DNA of 64,000 bases from CAWFXC01 sp963819735 (lineage in GTDB: Bacteria; Actinomycetota; Acidimicrobiia; IMCC26256; DASPTH01). Positions within the stretch are counted from its first letter, which is position 1. Each line of letters starts with the position of its first letter. The notes beneath the pieces are model-generated. The model ran no database searches. It was not told where the DNA came from and was given only the letters and a program-made list of their open reading frames with translations. The position numbers were made by a program, and so were the translations under genes. The DNA lies in NCBI GenBank assembly GCA_963819735.1, contig CAWFXC010000002.1, forward strand, positions 533,619 through 597,618, in the 5' to 3' direction. Positions 26,872-36,072 of this stretch are shown in pieces.

Positions 26872-28128
26872 CTCTTCTGCGTGCCGACCTTCAACTCGCG
26901 GAACGGCAGGTCGCGATCGACCGACGGCTCCTTCGGGAGGCCGAGCACACGCTCGCCGATGATGTTGCGCTGGATCTCGCTGGTGCCGCCGGCGATGCCG
27001 AGCATGGGCGCGAACAGCACCGACTCGGCCTGCGCACCACCGTTCGGATCGACGACCTCCCACGCCTGACCACCGGCGCCGGCGATGGCCATCCCGACGT
27101 CGGCGCTGCGCTTGCCGAGCATGGCGGTGGCCAGCTTGGCCACCGACCCCTCCGGCCCCGGCGCGCGCCCCGCCTGCAGCGCGGACCGGATCCGCATACC
27201 GAGGAACCCGAGGATGCGCTCCCGGCAGTAGACGTCGGCCAGCTCCTGACGCACGATCGGATCGTCGCTGGCGTGCGCGGTGCGCGCCAGCGCGGCGAGC
27301 GACGCAAAGCTGTCGCCGCCCATCTGCTGGCCGCTTCCCCCGGCACCGATGGCCACCCGCTCGTTGGCCAACATGGCGACCGCGACGCGCCAGCCGTCGT
27401 CGACCTCACCGACCAACGCGCCGGCCGGCAGGCGCACGTCGTCGAGGAAGACCTCGTTGAAGTGCGCTTCGCCGTTGATCTGACGCAGCGGCACCGCGTC
27501 GACCCCGGCCGCATGCATGTCGGCGACGAACATGCTGATCCCGCGGTGCTTCGGGAGATCGGGATTGGTGCGGGCGACCAGCAGCCCGTAGTCGCAGTAG
27601 TGCGCACCCGACGTCCACACCTTCTGGCCGTTCACCACCCACTCGTCGCCGTCGCGCGTCGCCTTGGTCTGCAGGCTGGCGACGTCGGACCCGGCGCCCG
27701 GTTCGGAGAACAACTGGCACCAGACGGTGTCGCCGCGCAACAAGCCGGGGAGGTACGCACGCTTCTGCTCCTCGGTACCGAACTCGAGCAGCGTGGGCGC
27801 GCACATCCCGAGACCGATCATGAACTGGCGCGACGGCAGCTCGAAGTTGGCCGACTCCTCGTTGAAGACGCGCAGGTGTTCCGCGCTCGAGCCCACCTCC
27901 GCCGTACTCCCGCGGGAACGTCAGCGCGGCCAGGCCGGCGTCGAACAGCGCGCCCTGGAACTCCTTCGCCCGCGCCACCACCAACGCCTCGTCGTGCGGG
28001 TGCTCGGCGCCGAGCGGGTCGGCACGCTCGAGCAGGAACGCGTGGACCCGCGCCCGGAACTCGGCCAACTCGGGAGTGTCGTCGTTCCCCGGGATCAGAT
28101 CGGGCGACTCGGTATCGGTGATGGTCAA
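26868..28128 (-). pseudogene. acyl-CoA dehydrogenase, frame-shifted near 27890
   Basis: The C-terminal 340 residues are intact: LFSEPGAGSDVASLQTKATR, NGQKVWTSGAHY, KHRGISMFVADMHA and IAGGTSEIQRNIIGERVLGLPKEP. The N-terminal part (DTPELAEFRARVHAFLLERADPL...TFPREYGGG) lies one frame away and starts at a TTG at 28128 behind a GGGGG site. Removing one base from the CTCGAGC run at about 27886-27892 restores EYGGGGLSAEHLRVF, the expected family sequence. The repaired gene would encode 419 aa. It diverges from the next dehydrogenase over a 90-base spacer with a palindrome. Confidence 0.85.
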
Positions 28129-28166
28129 CGGGAACCCCCTCGTCGCGCCACAGGGAAGAGTTGGCG

Positions 28167-28183
28167 GAATAGTTAGCCTATTC
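28167..28183. promoter_or_regulatory. GAATAG-N5-CTATTC inverted repeat between divergent dehydrogenase genes
   Basis: A perfect 6-bp inverted repeat with a 5-base spacer in an AT-rich island in an otherwise GC-rich 90-base gap between two divergent acyl-CoA dehydrogenase genes. The geometry fits an operator for a dimeric repressor such as a TetR protein. The regulator is unknown. Confidence 0.5.
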
Positions 28184-28218
28184 AACGGTTCACGGCGACC
28201 GCCGGGCCCGGGGGACGT

Positions 28219-29397
28219 ATGGACTTCGCCGACACACCGCACCAGGCCGAGCTGCGCAACGAGGTGCGCACCTGGTTGGCCGAGCACCTCGTGGGCGACT
28301 TCGCCCGTTACCGCGGCGTGGGCGGCCCGGCCGACGATTCACACTGGGAGCTGCGCCGGGCGTGGGAACAGGAGCTGGTCGAGGGCGGCTGGCTCGGCAT
28401 CACCTGGCCCGAGGAGTACGGCGGGCGGGGCGGCACGCTCGATGAAGAAATCGTCTTCCTCGACGAGCACGCGCGCGCCCGCGCCCCGTACTGGGTCGGC
28501 GTGCACGGCCGCGACCTCTTCGGCCCCACGCTGCTCCACCACGGCAGCGACGCGCAGCGCGCCCGGTTCCTACCCCGGATCATGGCCACCGAGGAGATGT
28601 GGGGTCAGGGATTCAGCGAACCCGAAGCCGGCTCCGACCTCGGGGGTGCCCGCACGCGTGCGGTGCGCGACGGCGACGACTGGGTGGTGAACGGTCAGAA
28701 GATCTGGATGACCTTCGGCACGCGCGCCGACTGGCTCTACGTGCTGTGCCGCACCGACCCGGGCGCGCCCAAGCATCGCGGGCTGTCATTGATCCTGATC
28801 CCGGCGCACCAGGACGGCGTCGACATCCGACCGATCCGCAACCTCGCGGGTGGCGAGGAGTTCGCCGAGGTGTTCTTCACCGACGCCCGCACGCGCGCCG
28901 ACCTCGTGGTGGGACCGGTCGACGGCGGCTGGGGCGTGGTGATGGGAACCGTCGGTACCGAACGCGGCACCACCGTGCTGCCGTACCAGGCCGCGTTCGA
29001 GCAACAACTGCACGAACTGGTCGAGGCGTTGCGGTCACGTGGCCGCCTGCACGAACCCCTCGTACGCCAGCGACTCGTGCAGGCGTGGATCGGGCTCCAG
29101 ATCAACCGCGCCAGCAACACGCGGATGCTCAGCCGATTGATGCGCGACGGCACGCTCGGGCCCGAAGCATCGTTGTCGAAGTTGTTCTGGTCACACTGGC
29201 ACCGCGATCTCGGCGCGCTGATGATGGATCTCGTCGGAGCCGACACGCTGATCGTCGGCGACGGCTTTGCCCTCGATCCCTTCCAGACCGTGTTCCTCAA
29301 CTCGCGCGCCGAGACGATCTACGGCGGGTCCAACGAGATCCAGCGGAACATCGTCGCCGAACGCGTGCTCGGGCTCCCCAAGGAACCGCGCGCGTGA
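28219..29397 (+). CDS. acyl-CoA dehydrogenase family protein
   Basis: A 392-aa dehydrogenase: MDFADTPHQAELRNEVRTWL at the N-terminus, WPEEYGGRGG, GFSEPEAGSDLGGARTRA, NGQKIWMTFG, KHRGLSLILIPA, and YGGSNEIQRNIVAERVLGLPKEP at the end. The catalytic-base region is GGSNEIQR, like the other large-type subunits in the window. It starts with ATG at 28219 after GGGGGACGT and is coupled to a luciferase-like oxidoreductase through a GTGA overlap. Confidence 0.9.
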   Translation: MDFADTPHQAELRNEVRTWLAEHLVGDFARYRGVGGPADDSHWELRRAWEQELVEGGWLGITWPEEYGGRGGTLDEEIVFLDEHARARAPYWVGVHGRDLFGPTLLHHGSDAQRARFLPRIMATEEMWGQGFSEPEAGSDLGGARTRAVRDGDDWVVNGQKIWMTFGTRADWLYVLCRTDPGAPKHRGLSLILIPAHQDGVDIRPIRNLAGGEEFAEVFFTDARTRADLVVGPVDGGWGVVMGTVGTERGTTVLPYQAAFEQQLHELVEALRSRGRLHEPLVRQRLVQAWIGLQINRASNTRMLSRLMRDGTLGPEASLSKLFWSHWHRDLGALMMDLVGADTLIVGDGFALDPFQTVFLNSRAETIYGGSNEIQRNIVAERVLGLPKEPRA

Positions 29398-30368
29398 CCT
29401 CGCCGTCGGCCGCGCCCTCATCGGCGGAGGTACGGGTCGGTATCCGCCCGCCGTTAACGCACTTCGAAGCTGCCGTCGACTCGTTGCGCGCGTTCGTCGC
29501 CGCGGCCGAGGCCGTCGGGCTCGATCACCTCTGCGTCGGCGACCACGTGAGCTTCAAAGGCGGTTTCGGGTACGACGGACTGATCCAGGCGACCGCGCTC
29601 ACCATGCTCTCGCGGTTGCCGGTGCACACCTCGGTGTTCCTGCTCCCGCTCCGGCACCCGGTGCTCGTGGCGCGCCAGGTGTCGTCGATCACCCAGCTCG
29701 CACCGGGCCGCCTCGTACTCGGCGTCGGCCTGGGCGGCGACGATGCCCACGAGCTCGAGGTGTGCGGCGTCGACCCGCGCACCCGCGGCCGCCGGATGGA
29801 CGAGTGCCTCACCATCCTGCGGCGCCTGCTCGCGGGCGACCCGGTCGACTTCGACGGCGACCTGATCTCCGTGCACGATGGCCGCGTGCTGCCACCGCCA
29901 CCGCAGCCCGTCCCCGTACTGATCGGCGGCCGTTCCGACGCCGCGGTGCGGCGCGCCGCCCGGTTCGGCGACGGCTGGCTCGGCGTCTTCGTCACGCCCG
30001 ATCGGTACGACGACATCCGGCGCCGGGTCGAAGACGCCGCCTCGGGCACTGTGACCCCGGCCACCCCGCCGGCGCCGGAGCGCGTGTGGCAACACGGCCT
30101 GGCGGTCTGGTGCGGGTTCGGCGACTCGCGTGCCGACGCGACCGCGCACCTGCTGCCCGCAATGGAGGCGCTCTACCGACGCCCGTTCGCCGACTTCGCG
30201 CGGTACGCGCCGCACGGCACTCCCGACGACGTCGCCGCGGCGCTGACGCCCTTCGTTGCCGCGGGCTGCTCGACGTTCAACCTGATCCCGGTGGCCGGCA
30301 ACGACGACGAGGCCGTCGTCGGCTGCGCAGAGGTGAGGGCGCGATTGACGAGTGGGGTCAGGGCGTGA
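29394..30368 (+). CDS. LLM-class (luciferase-like) oxidoreductase, probably F420-dependent
   Basis: A 324-aa luciferase-like monooxygenase-fold protein: AAEAVGLDHLCVGDHV near the N-terminus, then a cofactor/structural region LAPGRLVLGVGLGGDDAHEL and PVLIGGRSDAAVRRAARFGDGW. The GVGLGG and GGRS patterns are common in F420-dependent members of actinomycetes, although flavin use cannot be excluded. The GTG start at 29394 overlaps the stop of the dehydrogenase gene. It probably reduces or oxidises an intermediate of the same pathway. Confidence 0.85.
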   Translation: MTSPSAAPSSAEVRVGIRPPLTHFEAAVDSLRAFVAAAEAVGLDHLCVGDHVSFKGGFGYDGLIQATALTMLSRLPVHTSVFLLPLRHPVLVARQVSSITQLAPGRLVLGVGLGGDDAHELEVCGVDPRTRGRRMDECLTILRRLLAGDPVDFDGDLISVHDGRVLPPPPQPVPVLIGGRSDAAVRRAARFGDGWLGVFVTPDRYDDIRRRVEDAASGTVTPATPPAPERVWQHGLAVWCGFGDSRADATAHLLPAMEALYRRPFADFARYAPHGTPDDVAAALTPFVAAGCSTFNLIPVAGNDDEAVVGCAEVRARLTSGVRA

Positions 30369-30843
30369 AGTCGCGTCCGCGCACGAGCCGCACCGGCGTG
30401 TACACCAGGACGTCGTCGCCGCGTTCGTTGTAGACGGTGTTGCGTGAGGTGACGACACCGCGGCCCGGCTTGCTCGACGCGCGCGAAGCGGTGATCTCCA
30501 CCACGACGTCGAGCGTGTCGCCGACAAAAGTAGGCCGCTGCACGTCGAGCTCCATGTGCATGAAGGCGAGGCCGGTGCCGGCGAACGAATGGGTCTGGAT
30601 CACCAGCCCCTCGCCCAGCGCGTACACGAGTGCCCCCGGAACCAGCCGCCCCGAGTAGCCACCCTCGGATGCGTGCCGGGCGTCGAAGAACAGCGGCTCG
30701 TTGAAACCGCAGAGATTCACGAACGCGGTGAGATCGCTCTCGGTGACGGTGCGCGCCGCGGTGCGGAACGCGGTACCGACCGTCATCTCCTCCCAGGTGT
30801 TGCCGTGGATCGCGTGCGGAACGTCGTCGCGCGGTGCAGGCAC
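30358..30843 (-). CDS. MaoC/hot-dog-fold dehydratase-like protein
   Basis: A 161-aa single hot-dog protein: TVTESDLTAFVNLCGFNEPLFFDARHA, GRLVPGALVYALGEGLVI and MELDVQRPTFVGDTLDVVVEI. This is the R-hydratase (MaoC) layout, but the usual catalytic His of the N-P-L-H motif is Phe here (NEPLF), so activity is uncertain. The GTG at 30843 has an AGAGGA site. It overlaps the end of the LLM gene tail to tail and diverges from an SDR gene across 109 bases. Confidence 0.75.
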   Translation of the reverse strand: MPAPRDDVPHAIHGNTWEEMTVGTAFRTAARTVTESDLTAFVNLCGFNEPLFFDARHASEGGYSGRLVPGALVYALGEGLVIQTHSFAGTGLAFMHMELDVQRPTFVGDTLDVVVEITASRASSKPGRGVVTSRNTVYNERGDDVLVYTPVRLVRGRDFTP

Positions 30844-30879
30844 CCCGGTCCTCTCGTCGGCGAATGCGTAATATACGTC

Positions 30880-30893
30880 GTCTGATTCCAGAC
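30880..30893. promoter_or_regulatory. GTCTG-N4-CAGAC inverted repeat in divergent promoter region
   Basis: A perfect 5-bp inverted repeat with a 4-base spacer. It is next to the AT-rich segment TAATATAC (30868-30875) which, read on the minus strand, contains TATATT, a plausible -10 element for the MaoC-like gene. Candidate operator between the MaoC-like and SDR genes. Confidence 0.35.
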
Positions 30894-30952
30894 CTCCCGA
30901 GTGCAACCGAGCCCCACCCGGGTCCGCGGAGCAAGAAGGGGAACGCGCGCCG

Positions 30953-31708
30953 ATGACGTTGCAGGGCAAGGTCACGCTCGTCACCGGATCGGCGCGCGGC
31001 ATCGGCGCCGCGGTCGCCGACGCCCTCGGCGCCGCCGGGGCCCAGGTCGCGATCGCCGACGTCGACGCGGCTGGCGCCAAGGACGGCGCAGAGCGAATCG
31101 CACAGGCGCACGGGGTCCCGACGATCGGGGTGGAGCTCGACGTGACCCGCCGCGACAGCATCGCCGCCGCGGTCGCGCGCGTCGAGCAGGAGCTCGGGCC
31201 GCTCGACGTGCTGGTGAACAACGCCGGCATCGACATCGTGAAGCCGTTCGTCGACAGCACGGAAGACGAATGGGACCGCATCATCGCGGTGAACCTCAAG
31301 GGCACGTTCCACTGCTGCCAGGCCGTGCTCACCGGCATGATCGAACGGGGCGACGGGGTGATCGTGAACTTCGCATCGGATGCCGCCCGGGTGGGATCGT
31401 CGGGCGAAGCCGTCTACTCCGCGACCAAGGGTGGCGTGATCGCGTTCACCAAGACCCTCGCGCGGGAGTTGGCCCGTCACGGGATCCGAGTGAATTGCGT
31501 GAGCCCCGGCCCCACCGACACCGCGCTCCTCGCGCAGGTCGCCGACTTCAACCCGAACCTGCGCGACGCGTTGGCTCGGAGCATCCCGATGCGACGGGTC
31601 GGCGAGCCCGACGACGTCGCCCCCGCGGTCGTGTTCCTCGCCGGCGACGGCGCTCGCTTCATCACTGGCCAGACCCTGTCGGTGAGCGGCGGGCTCACGA
31701 TGGCTTGA
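30953..31708 (+). CDS. SDR family oxidoreductase (3-oxoacyl/BadH-like)
   Basis: A 251-aa short-chain dehydrogenase: TGSARGIG cofactor loop, acidic residues after beta-2 (IADVDA) indicating NAD, NNAG, catalytic region NFASDAARVG and YSATKGG, then SPGPTDT and a C-terminal SVSGGLTMA. It resembles FabG/BadH-type 3-hydroxyacyl- or 2-hydroxycyclohexane-carboxyl-CoA dehydrogenases. It is followed 10 bases later by a crotonase with both catalytic glutamates, so the two may perform hydration and oxidation in turn. Confidence 0.9.
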   Translation: MTLQGKVTLVTGSARGIGAAVADALGAAGAQVAIADVDAAGAKDGAERIAQAHGVPTIGVELDVTRRDSIAAAVARVEQELGPLDVLVNNAGIDIVKPFVDSTEDEWDRIIAVNLKGTFHCCQAVLTGMIERGDGVIVNFASDAARVGSSGEAVYSATKGGVIAFTKTLARELARHGIRVNCVSPGPTDTALLAQVADFNPNLRDALARSIPMRRVGEPDDVAPAVVFLAGDGARFITGQTLSVSGGLTMA

Positions 31709-31718
31709 GCGCGCCGTC

Positions 31719-32513
31719 GTGACGGAGGCCAACTCGAGCGCGCCGCTGCGGGTCGAGCGGCGCGATGCGGTCGCGGTGATCACGCTCACGCGGCCCGATC
31801 GGCTGAACGCCGTCGGCACCGACACCCTCGCCGCGCTCGAGGCCGCGCTCGACGAGATCGCCGGTGACCGCTCCGCGCGCGCGCTCGTGATCACCGGAGA
31901 GGGTCGGGCATTCTGCGCCGGCGCCGACATCGACGAGCTCTCCACCCTCGCCGGCGCCGAGGCCTTCGCCGGGTTCGTGCATCGCTTCACCGACGTCCTC
32001 GACCGGCTCGAACAGCTCCCCACGCCGTCGGTGGCGGCGATCGACGGCGTGGCGTTCGGCGGGGGGCTCGAGCTCGCGTTGGCGTGCGACCTGCGCGTGG
32101 CCTCGGATCGGGCCCGCCTCGGTGTGCCCGAAATCAAGCTCGGGCTGCTCCCCGGGGCAGGAGGCACCCAGCGGCTGCCGCGGCTCGTCCCCCGCGGGAT
32201 CGCCAAGCAGATGCTGCTCACCGGCGAACCGCTCGGGGCCCTCGATGCCCACCGACTGGGACTGATCAACGAGCTGAGCGGCGACGCACCCGCGTTGGCC
32301 GTCGCCGAGCGGCTCGCGGCCACGATCGCGGTTGGTCCACCGCTCGCGCACGCCGCCGCCAAACAACTGATCGATGACGGTGCGACGATGACGCTGGCCG
32401 ACGCCATCGCGCTCGAGCGCGCCACCGTTTCGGCGCTGTTCGACAGCAACGACGCCCACGAGGGTCTCGCCGCGTTCCGCAAACAGCGCCCGCCCGAGTT
32501 CCACGGCGAGTAG
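31719..32513 (+). CDS. enoyl-CoA hydratase (canonical crotonase)
   Basis: A 264-aa crotonase that keeps both catalytic glutamates: FGGGLELALACD and PEIKLGLLPGAGGTQRLPRL. The oxyanion segment GEGRAFCAGADIDEL is also canonical. It is the most conventional enoyl-CoA hydratase in the window and should add water to trans-2-enoyl-CoA. It has a GTG start at 31719, 10 bases after the SDR gene; the two form an operon. The next 33 bases separate it from a convergent SDR gene. Confidence 0.92.
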   Translation: MTEANSSAPLRVERRDAVAVITLTRPDRLNAVGTDTLAALEAALDEIAGDRSARALVITGEGRAFCAGADIDELSTLAGAEAFAGFVHRFTDVLDRLEQLPTPSVAAIDGVAFGGGLELALACDLRVASDRARLGVPEIKLGLLPGAGGTQRLPRLVPRGIAKQMLLTGEPLGALDAHRLGLINELSGDAPALAVAERLAATIAVGPPLAHAAAKQLIDDGATMTLADAIALERATVSALFDSNDAHEGLAAFRKQRPPEFHGE

Positions 32514-32546
32514 TCGCCCGCGACGAGCGACTCACGCGTCCCGTGA

Positions 32547-33501
32547 CTAGCCCGGATTCCCGTAGCGGGCCCGGATGAGCTCGAGCTCGTCATACACCGA
32601 CGTCGGCAGGTCGTACGCGGTCCGGTCCTCGATCGCGTCGAGATGGCCGGCGATGTCCTCCACCGACGGTGACACCTCGCCGGGTGCGTTCCACCCCGCG
32701 GTGGCGCCGACGAACACCCACCGCGAAGCGCCCGTTGGCCGCGGAGTAGAAGTGCTGCGTGCGAGTGCATGCCTCGCTCGCGAGGTAGACCGCCATCGGC
32801 GTGACCCACTCGGCCGCGAACCGAGGGTTGGCGGCTTCGGCGTCGCGGCGGGCAGCGACCGCCGCATCACTGGTATCGGTCGCATCCGGGGCACCGGCGA
32901 GACGCGTGAACCCCACGGGCAGGATCGCGTTGGCGAGGATCCCGTGCGTCGCGCCCTCGAGCGCGAGCGCGTTGCAGAGGCCGAGGATCCCGGCCTTGGC
33001 CGCCGCGTAGTTGGCGCCGTTGGGCCGCCCGAACGCGCCGCTGCCCGATGCGGTGAACACCAATCGCCCGTAGCCCCGTTCGATCATCGCCGGGTAGACG
33101 GCCCGGCTGAGGAACACCGCACCGAGCAGGTGGGTCTGCAGCACCGGCCACAACCGCTCGTCGGTCATCTCCTCGAACATCGCGTTGCGCAGGATCCCTG
33201 CGTTGTGCACCACCGCGTCGACCCGACCGAAGTGGTCCCGCGTCTGCTCGGCGATCGCTCGGCACCCGGCGTCGTCGGCCACCGAGTCGTACGAGGCCAG
33301 CGCGCTCCCGCCCGCCGCCCGGATCTCGTCGACCACGAAATCGGCGGCGCGCGTTGAGGCGCCGTCGCCCGCGGTGGAACCCCCGAGATCGTTGACGACG
33401 ACGTCCGCACCACGCCGACCGAGTTCGAGCGCGTGGGCCCGGCCCAGCCCGTTCCCCGCACCGGTGACGATCACCGCCCGTCCCTCGAATCTGATGTCCA
33501 T
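32547..33501 (-). pseudogene. SDR family oxidoreductase (MFE-2-like), frame-shifted near 32722
   Basis: The first 260 residues are intact: VTGAGNGLGRAHALELGRRG, VVVNDLGG, HNAGILRN, and YAAAK. The VNDLGG type matches (3R)-hydroxyacyl-CoA dehydrogenase domains of multifunctional enzyme 2. After FYSAANGRFA the homologous tail (VFVGATAGW...DIAGHLDAIEDRTAYDLP) continues one base further on, to the stop at 32547. One surplus base in the GCGGTGGGTG run near 32718-32726 explains this. The repaired protein has about 317 residues. It shares direction with the SDR at 33523-34386. Confidence 0.82.
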
Positions 33502-33522
33502 CCGGTTCCTCTCGGCAGTTGG

Positions 33523-34386
33523 TCAGCGCGGGGGCGACGACGCGTCGTCGTCGGCAGCGAGCGCGCCCACGAGTCGGGTCACGAGGTCGGAACGTGACGT
33601 GCGGGTGGTCGTGTACTCCCGGATCGCGCCACCGGCCGCGTGGACCACACAACCGTTGATGTCGCCCGCCGCCGGTGACGCCAGGTAGGCCACGACCGGC
33701 GCCACGTGGTCCGGGCTCAGGTCGAGCGCGACGGAAGCGCCGTCACGGAATCCCGTATCGAGCACCTCGGCGCTCATCCGGGTGCGCGCGCCCGGCGAAA
33801 TCGCGTTCACCGTGATGCCGGAGTCGGCACCCACCTGGGCGGCGTGCAACGTGACTGACCACAGCGCCGCCTTCGCCGCGCCGTACCCGAGCCCGCCGGT
33901 GAACCGCGCATCGAGGGCGACCTCGGACACCGTGTTCACGATGCGGCCGTAGCGCTGCGCCCGCATGAGCGGGAACGCTGCGCTCATGGTGCCGACGGCC
34001 GCCAGGCAATGCACCGCGAACAGGGCGTCGAGTTCGGCCTCGACCGGGTGTTCGACGTCGCCGCCCCCGAGCGCGACGCCCGCGTTGTTGACGACGACGT
34101 CGATACGGCCGAAGGCTTCGACCGCGGCGTGCACCGCGCCCGCCCCACCCGCCACCGACGCGACGTCGGTGCCGTCGGCCACCGCGCGCCCACCTGCGGC
34201 TTCGATCTCGGCGACCACTTCGCGCGCCGGCGCGCCATCGGGACCTCGGCCGTCGAGACCCACGCCGAGATCGTTCACCACCACCGCCGCGCCCCGTGCC
34301 GCCAACGCCAACGCGTGCGCGCGGCCCAGCCCCCGACCGGCGCCGGTGACCAATGCGACGCGTCCGCGCAGCGTTCCCTTGCTCAT
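33523..34386 (-). CDS. SDR family oxidoreductase (MFE-2-like)
   Basis: A 287-aa short-chain dehydrogenase: VTGAGRGLGRAHALALAARG, VVVNDLGVGLDGRG, NNAGVALGGG, NTVSEVALDARF with the catalytic serine and YGAAK. It has the same VNDLG subtype as the SDRs at 32547 and 41655. The ATG at 34386 has an AAGGAG site five bases upstream and is preferred to an ATG six codons earlier. It probably oxidises a 3-hydroxyacyl-CoA. It diverges from a crotonase gene across 77 bases. Confidence 0.88.
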   Translation of the reverse strand: MSKGTLRGRVALVTGAGRGLGRAHALALAARGAAVVVNDLGVGLDGRGPDGAPAREVVAEIEAAGGRAVADGTDVASVAGGAGAVHAAVEAFGRIDVVVNNAGVALGGGDVEHPVEAELDALFAVHCLAAVGTMSAAFPLMRAQRYGRIVNTVSEVALDARFTGGLGYGAAKAALWSVTLHAAQVGADSGITVNAISPGARTRMSAEVLDTGFRDGASVALDLSPDHVAPVVAYLASPAAGDINGCVVHAAGGAIREYTTTRTSRSDLVTRLVGALAADDDASSPPR

Positions 34387-34463
34387 CGGCTCCTTCATCG
34401 GCACGCTCGGCGCTCTGGTCGTCGAACTTGACGAGCGATCTGGATCGAGAAGAGGATCCTGAC

Positions 34464-35270
34464 ATGCCCGATCCGTACGCCGCGTTTCCCAGTCTGCGGT
34501 TCGAGCGACCGGCGGAGGGCGTGCTGCGCGTCGTGATGGACGGGCCCGGGCTCAACTCGGTTGGCCCCGACATGCACCGCGAGCTCGCCGACGTCTGGTC
34601 GGTCGTCGACCGCGATCCGGACACACGCGTCGCCATCATCCAGGGCGCGGGCAAGGGCTTCTCGGCCGGCGGCTCGTTCGAACTGCTCGACGACATGGTG
34701 GCCGACTACGCGGTGCGCACGCGCGTGATGCGCGAGGCACGTGACCTCGTGTACAACGTGATCAATTGCTCGAAGCCGATCGTCTCGGCGATCCACGGGC
34801 CCACGGTCGGAGCGGGGCTGGTGGTCGGCATGCTCGCCGACATCTCGATCGTTGCCCGTTCGGCTCGCATCATCGACGGTCACACGCGTCTGGGTGTGGC
34901 CGCGGGCGACCACGCCGCCATCTGTTGGCCCCTCCTCTGCGGCATGGCCAAGGCGAAGTACTACCTGCTCACGTGCCGCACGCTGAACGGCGAAGAGGCC
35001 GAACGCATCGGTCTGGTGTCGATGTGCGTCGACGACGACGCCCTCTTCGACACCGCGTTGGAGGTGGCGACCGAATTGGCGCACGGTGCCCAGAGCGCGA
35101 TCCGCTGGACGAAGCAGACGCTCAACAGCTGGTACCGGATGATGGGCCCCGCGTTCGACGCATCGGTCGGGCTCGAGTTCTACGGCTTCGGCGGCCCCGA
35201 CGCCACCGAGGGCCTCGCCGCCCTGCGGGAGAAGCGCGCCGCCGAGTTCACCGGCCCCACCTCGGAATGA
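34464..35270 (+). CDS. enoyl-CoA hydratase/isomerase family protein
   Basis: A 268-aa crotonase with GAGKGFSAGGSFELL and IHGPTVGAGLVVGMLADISI. The first glutamate position is Val (GAGLVV) and the second region reads LGVAAGDHAAICWPLLCGMAKAKYYLL, with Asp-His instead of Glu. This block differs from classical hydratases, so another crotonase reaction is likely. The ATG at 34464 follows GAGGATC. The stop overlaps the start of the following SDR gene (ATGA). Confidence 0.87.
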   Translation: MPDPYAAFPSLRFERPAEGVLRVVMDGPGLNSVGPDMHRELADVWSVVDRDPDTRVAIIQGAGKGFSAGGSFELLDDMVADYAVRTRVMREARDLVYNVINCSKPIVSAIHGPTVGAGLVVGMLADISIVARSARIIDGHTRLGVAAGDHAAICWPLLCGMAKAKYYLLTCRTLNGEEAERIGLVSMCVDDDALFDTALEVATELAHGAQSAIRWTKQTLNSWYRMMGPAFDASVGLEFYGFGGPDATEGLAALREKRAAEFTGPTSE

Positions 35271-36028
35271 GCGAGTTCGACGGCCGCGTCGCGCTGGTGA
35301 CCGCGGCGGCAGGTGCGGGTATCGGCCAGGCCACCGCGCGCCGACTCGCCGCCGGCGGGGCGCGCGTGGTGGTGACCGACATCCACGAGCGACGCACCCG
35401 CGAGGTGGCGGCCGCGATCGCGGCGGACCAGCCCGACACCACCGTGGTCGGGCTCCCGATGGACGCCGGCGATCGCGAGCAGATCGACGCGGTCTGCGCC
35501 GAAGTCACCCGCACCCTCGGCCCGGTGCAGATCCTGGTGAACAACGCGGCCGTGAACGTTCTCGGCAGCATCTTCGACTACGACCCCGAGAACTGGGACT
35601 GGTGCGTCCGGGTGAACCTGTCGGGCCCGTGGTACCTGTGCCGCACCGTGATGCCGCTCATGCGCGACGCGGGCGGCGGGGTGATCGTGAACGTGAGCAG
35701 CTACGCGCCCGACGTCGGGGGCGCCGGTATCGAAGCGCCGTACGCGATCACCAAGGGCGGGCTGAACGTGCTCACGCGGAGCTGCGCGCACGAAGGCGGC
35801 CCGCACGGGATCCGGGCCGTGACCGTGGCCACGGGGGTCGTCACCGGCACCAAGTTCATCGACGACCACCCGGACATCCTCCGGCAGGGCGAGGCGGGGA
35901 GCCCCCTGGGCACGTGCACCTCGGCGATCGACGTCGCCGAGGCGATCGCGTTCCTGGCGTCGGACCGCGCCCGCACGATCACGGGCGAGATCCTCAATGT
36001 CGCCGCCGGCGCCTACATGCGCAACTGA
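35267..36028 (+). CDS. SDR family oxidoreductase
   Basis: A 253-aa short-chain dehydrogenase with a slightly extended cofactor loop (TAAAGAGIG), VVVTDIHERR, NNAAVNVLG, catalytic SSYAPDVG and YAITKGG, and GEILNVAAGAYM at the C-terminus. It is translationally coupled to the preceding crotonase gene. The aspartate after beta-2 suggests NAD. Substrate unknown; a 3-hydroxyacyl-CoA is likely from its partner. Confidence 0.88.
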   Translation: MSEFDGRVALVTAAAGAGIGQATARRLAAGGARVVVTDIHERRTREVAAAIAADQPDTTVVGLPMDAGDREQIDAVCAEVTRTLGPVQILVNNAAVNVLGSIFDYDPENWDWCVRVNLSGPWYLCRTVMPLMRDAGGGVIVNVSSYAPDVGGAGIEAPYAITKGGLNVLTRSCAHEGGPHGIRAVTVATGVVTGTKFIDDHPDILRQGEAGSPLGTCTSAIDVAEAIAFLASDRARTITGEILNVAAGAYMRN

Positions 36029-36072
36029 CCTCACCGCGTCGCCGCGTCACGCGGCGGCCGCGGCCGCGGCGC

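Noticed and set aside
30173..32809. 878-codon open frame on the minus strand
   Set aside because: Antisense to intact SDR, crotonase and LLM genes; Ser/Arg-rich with no domain.
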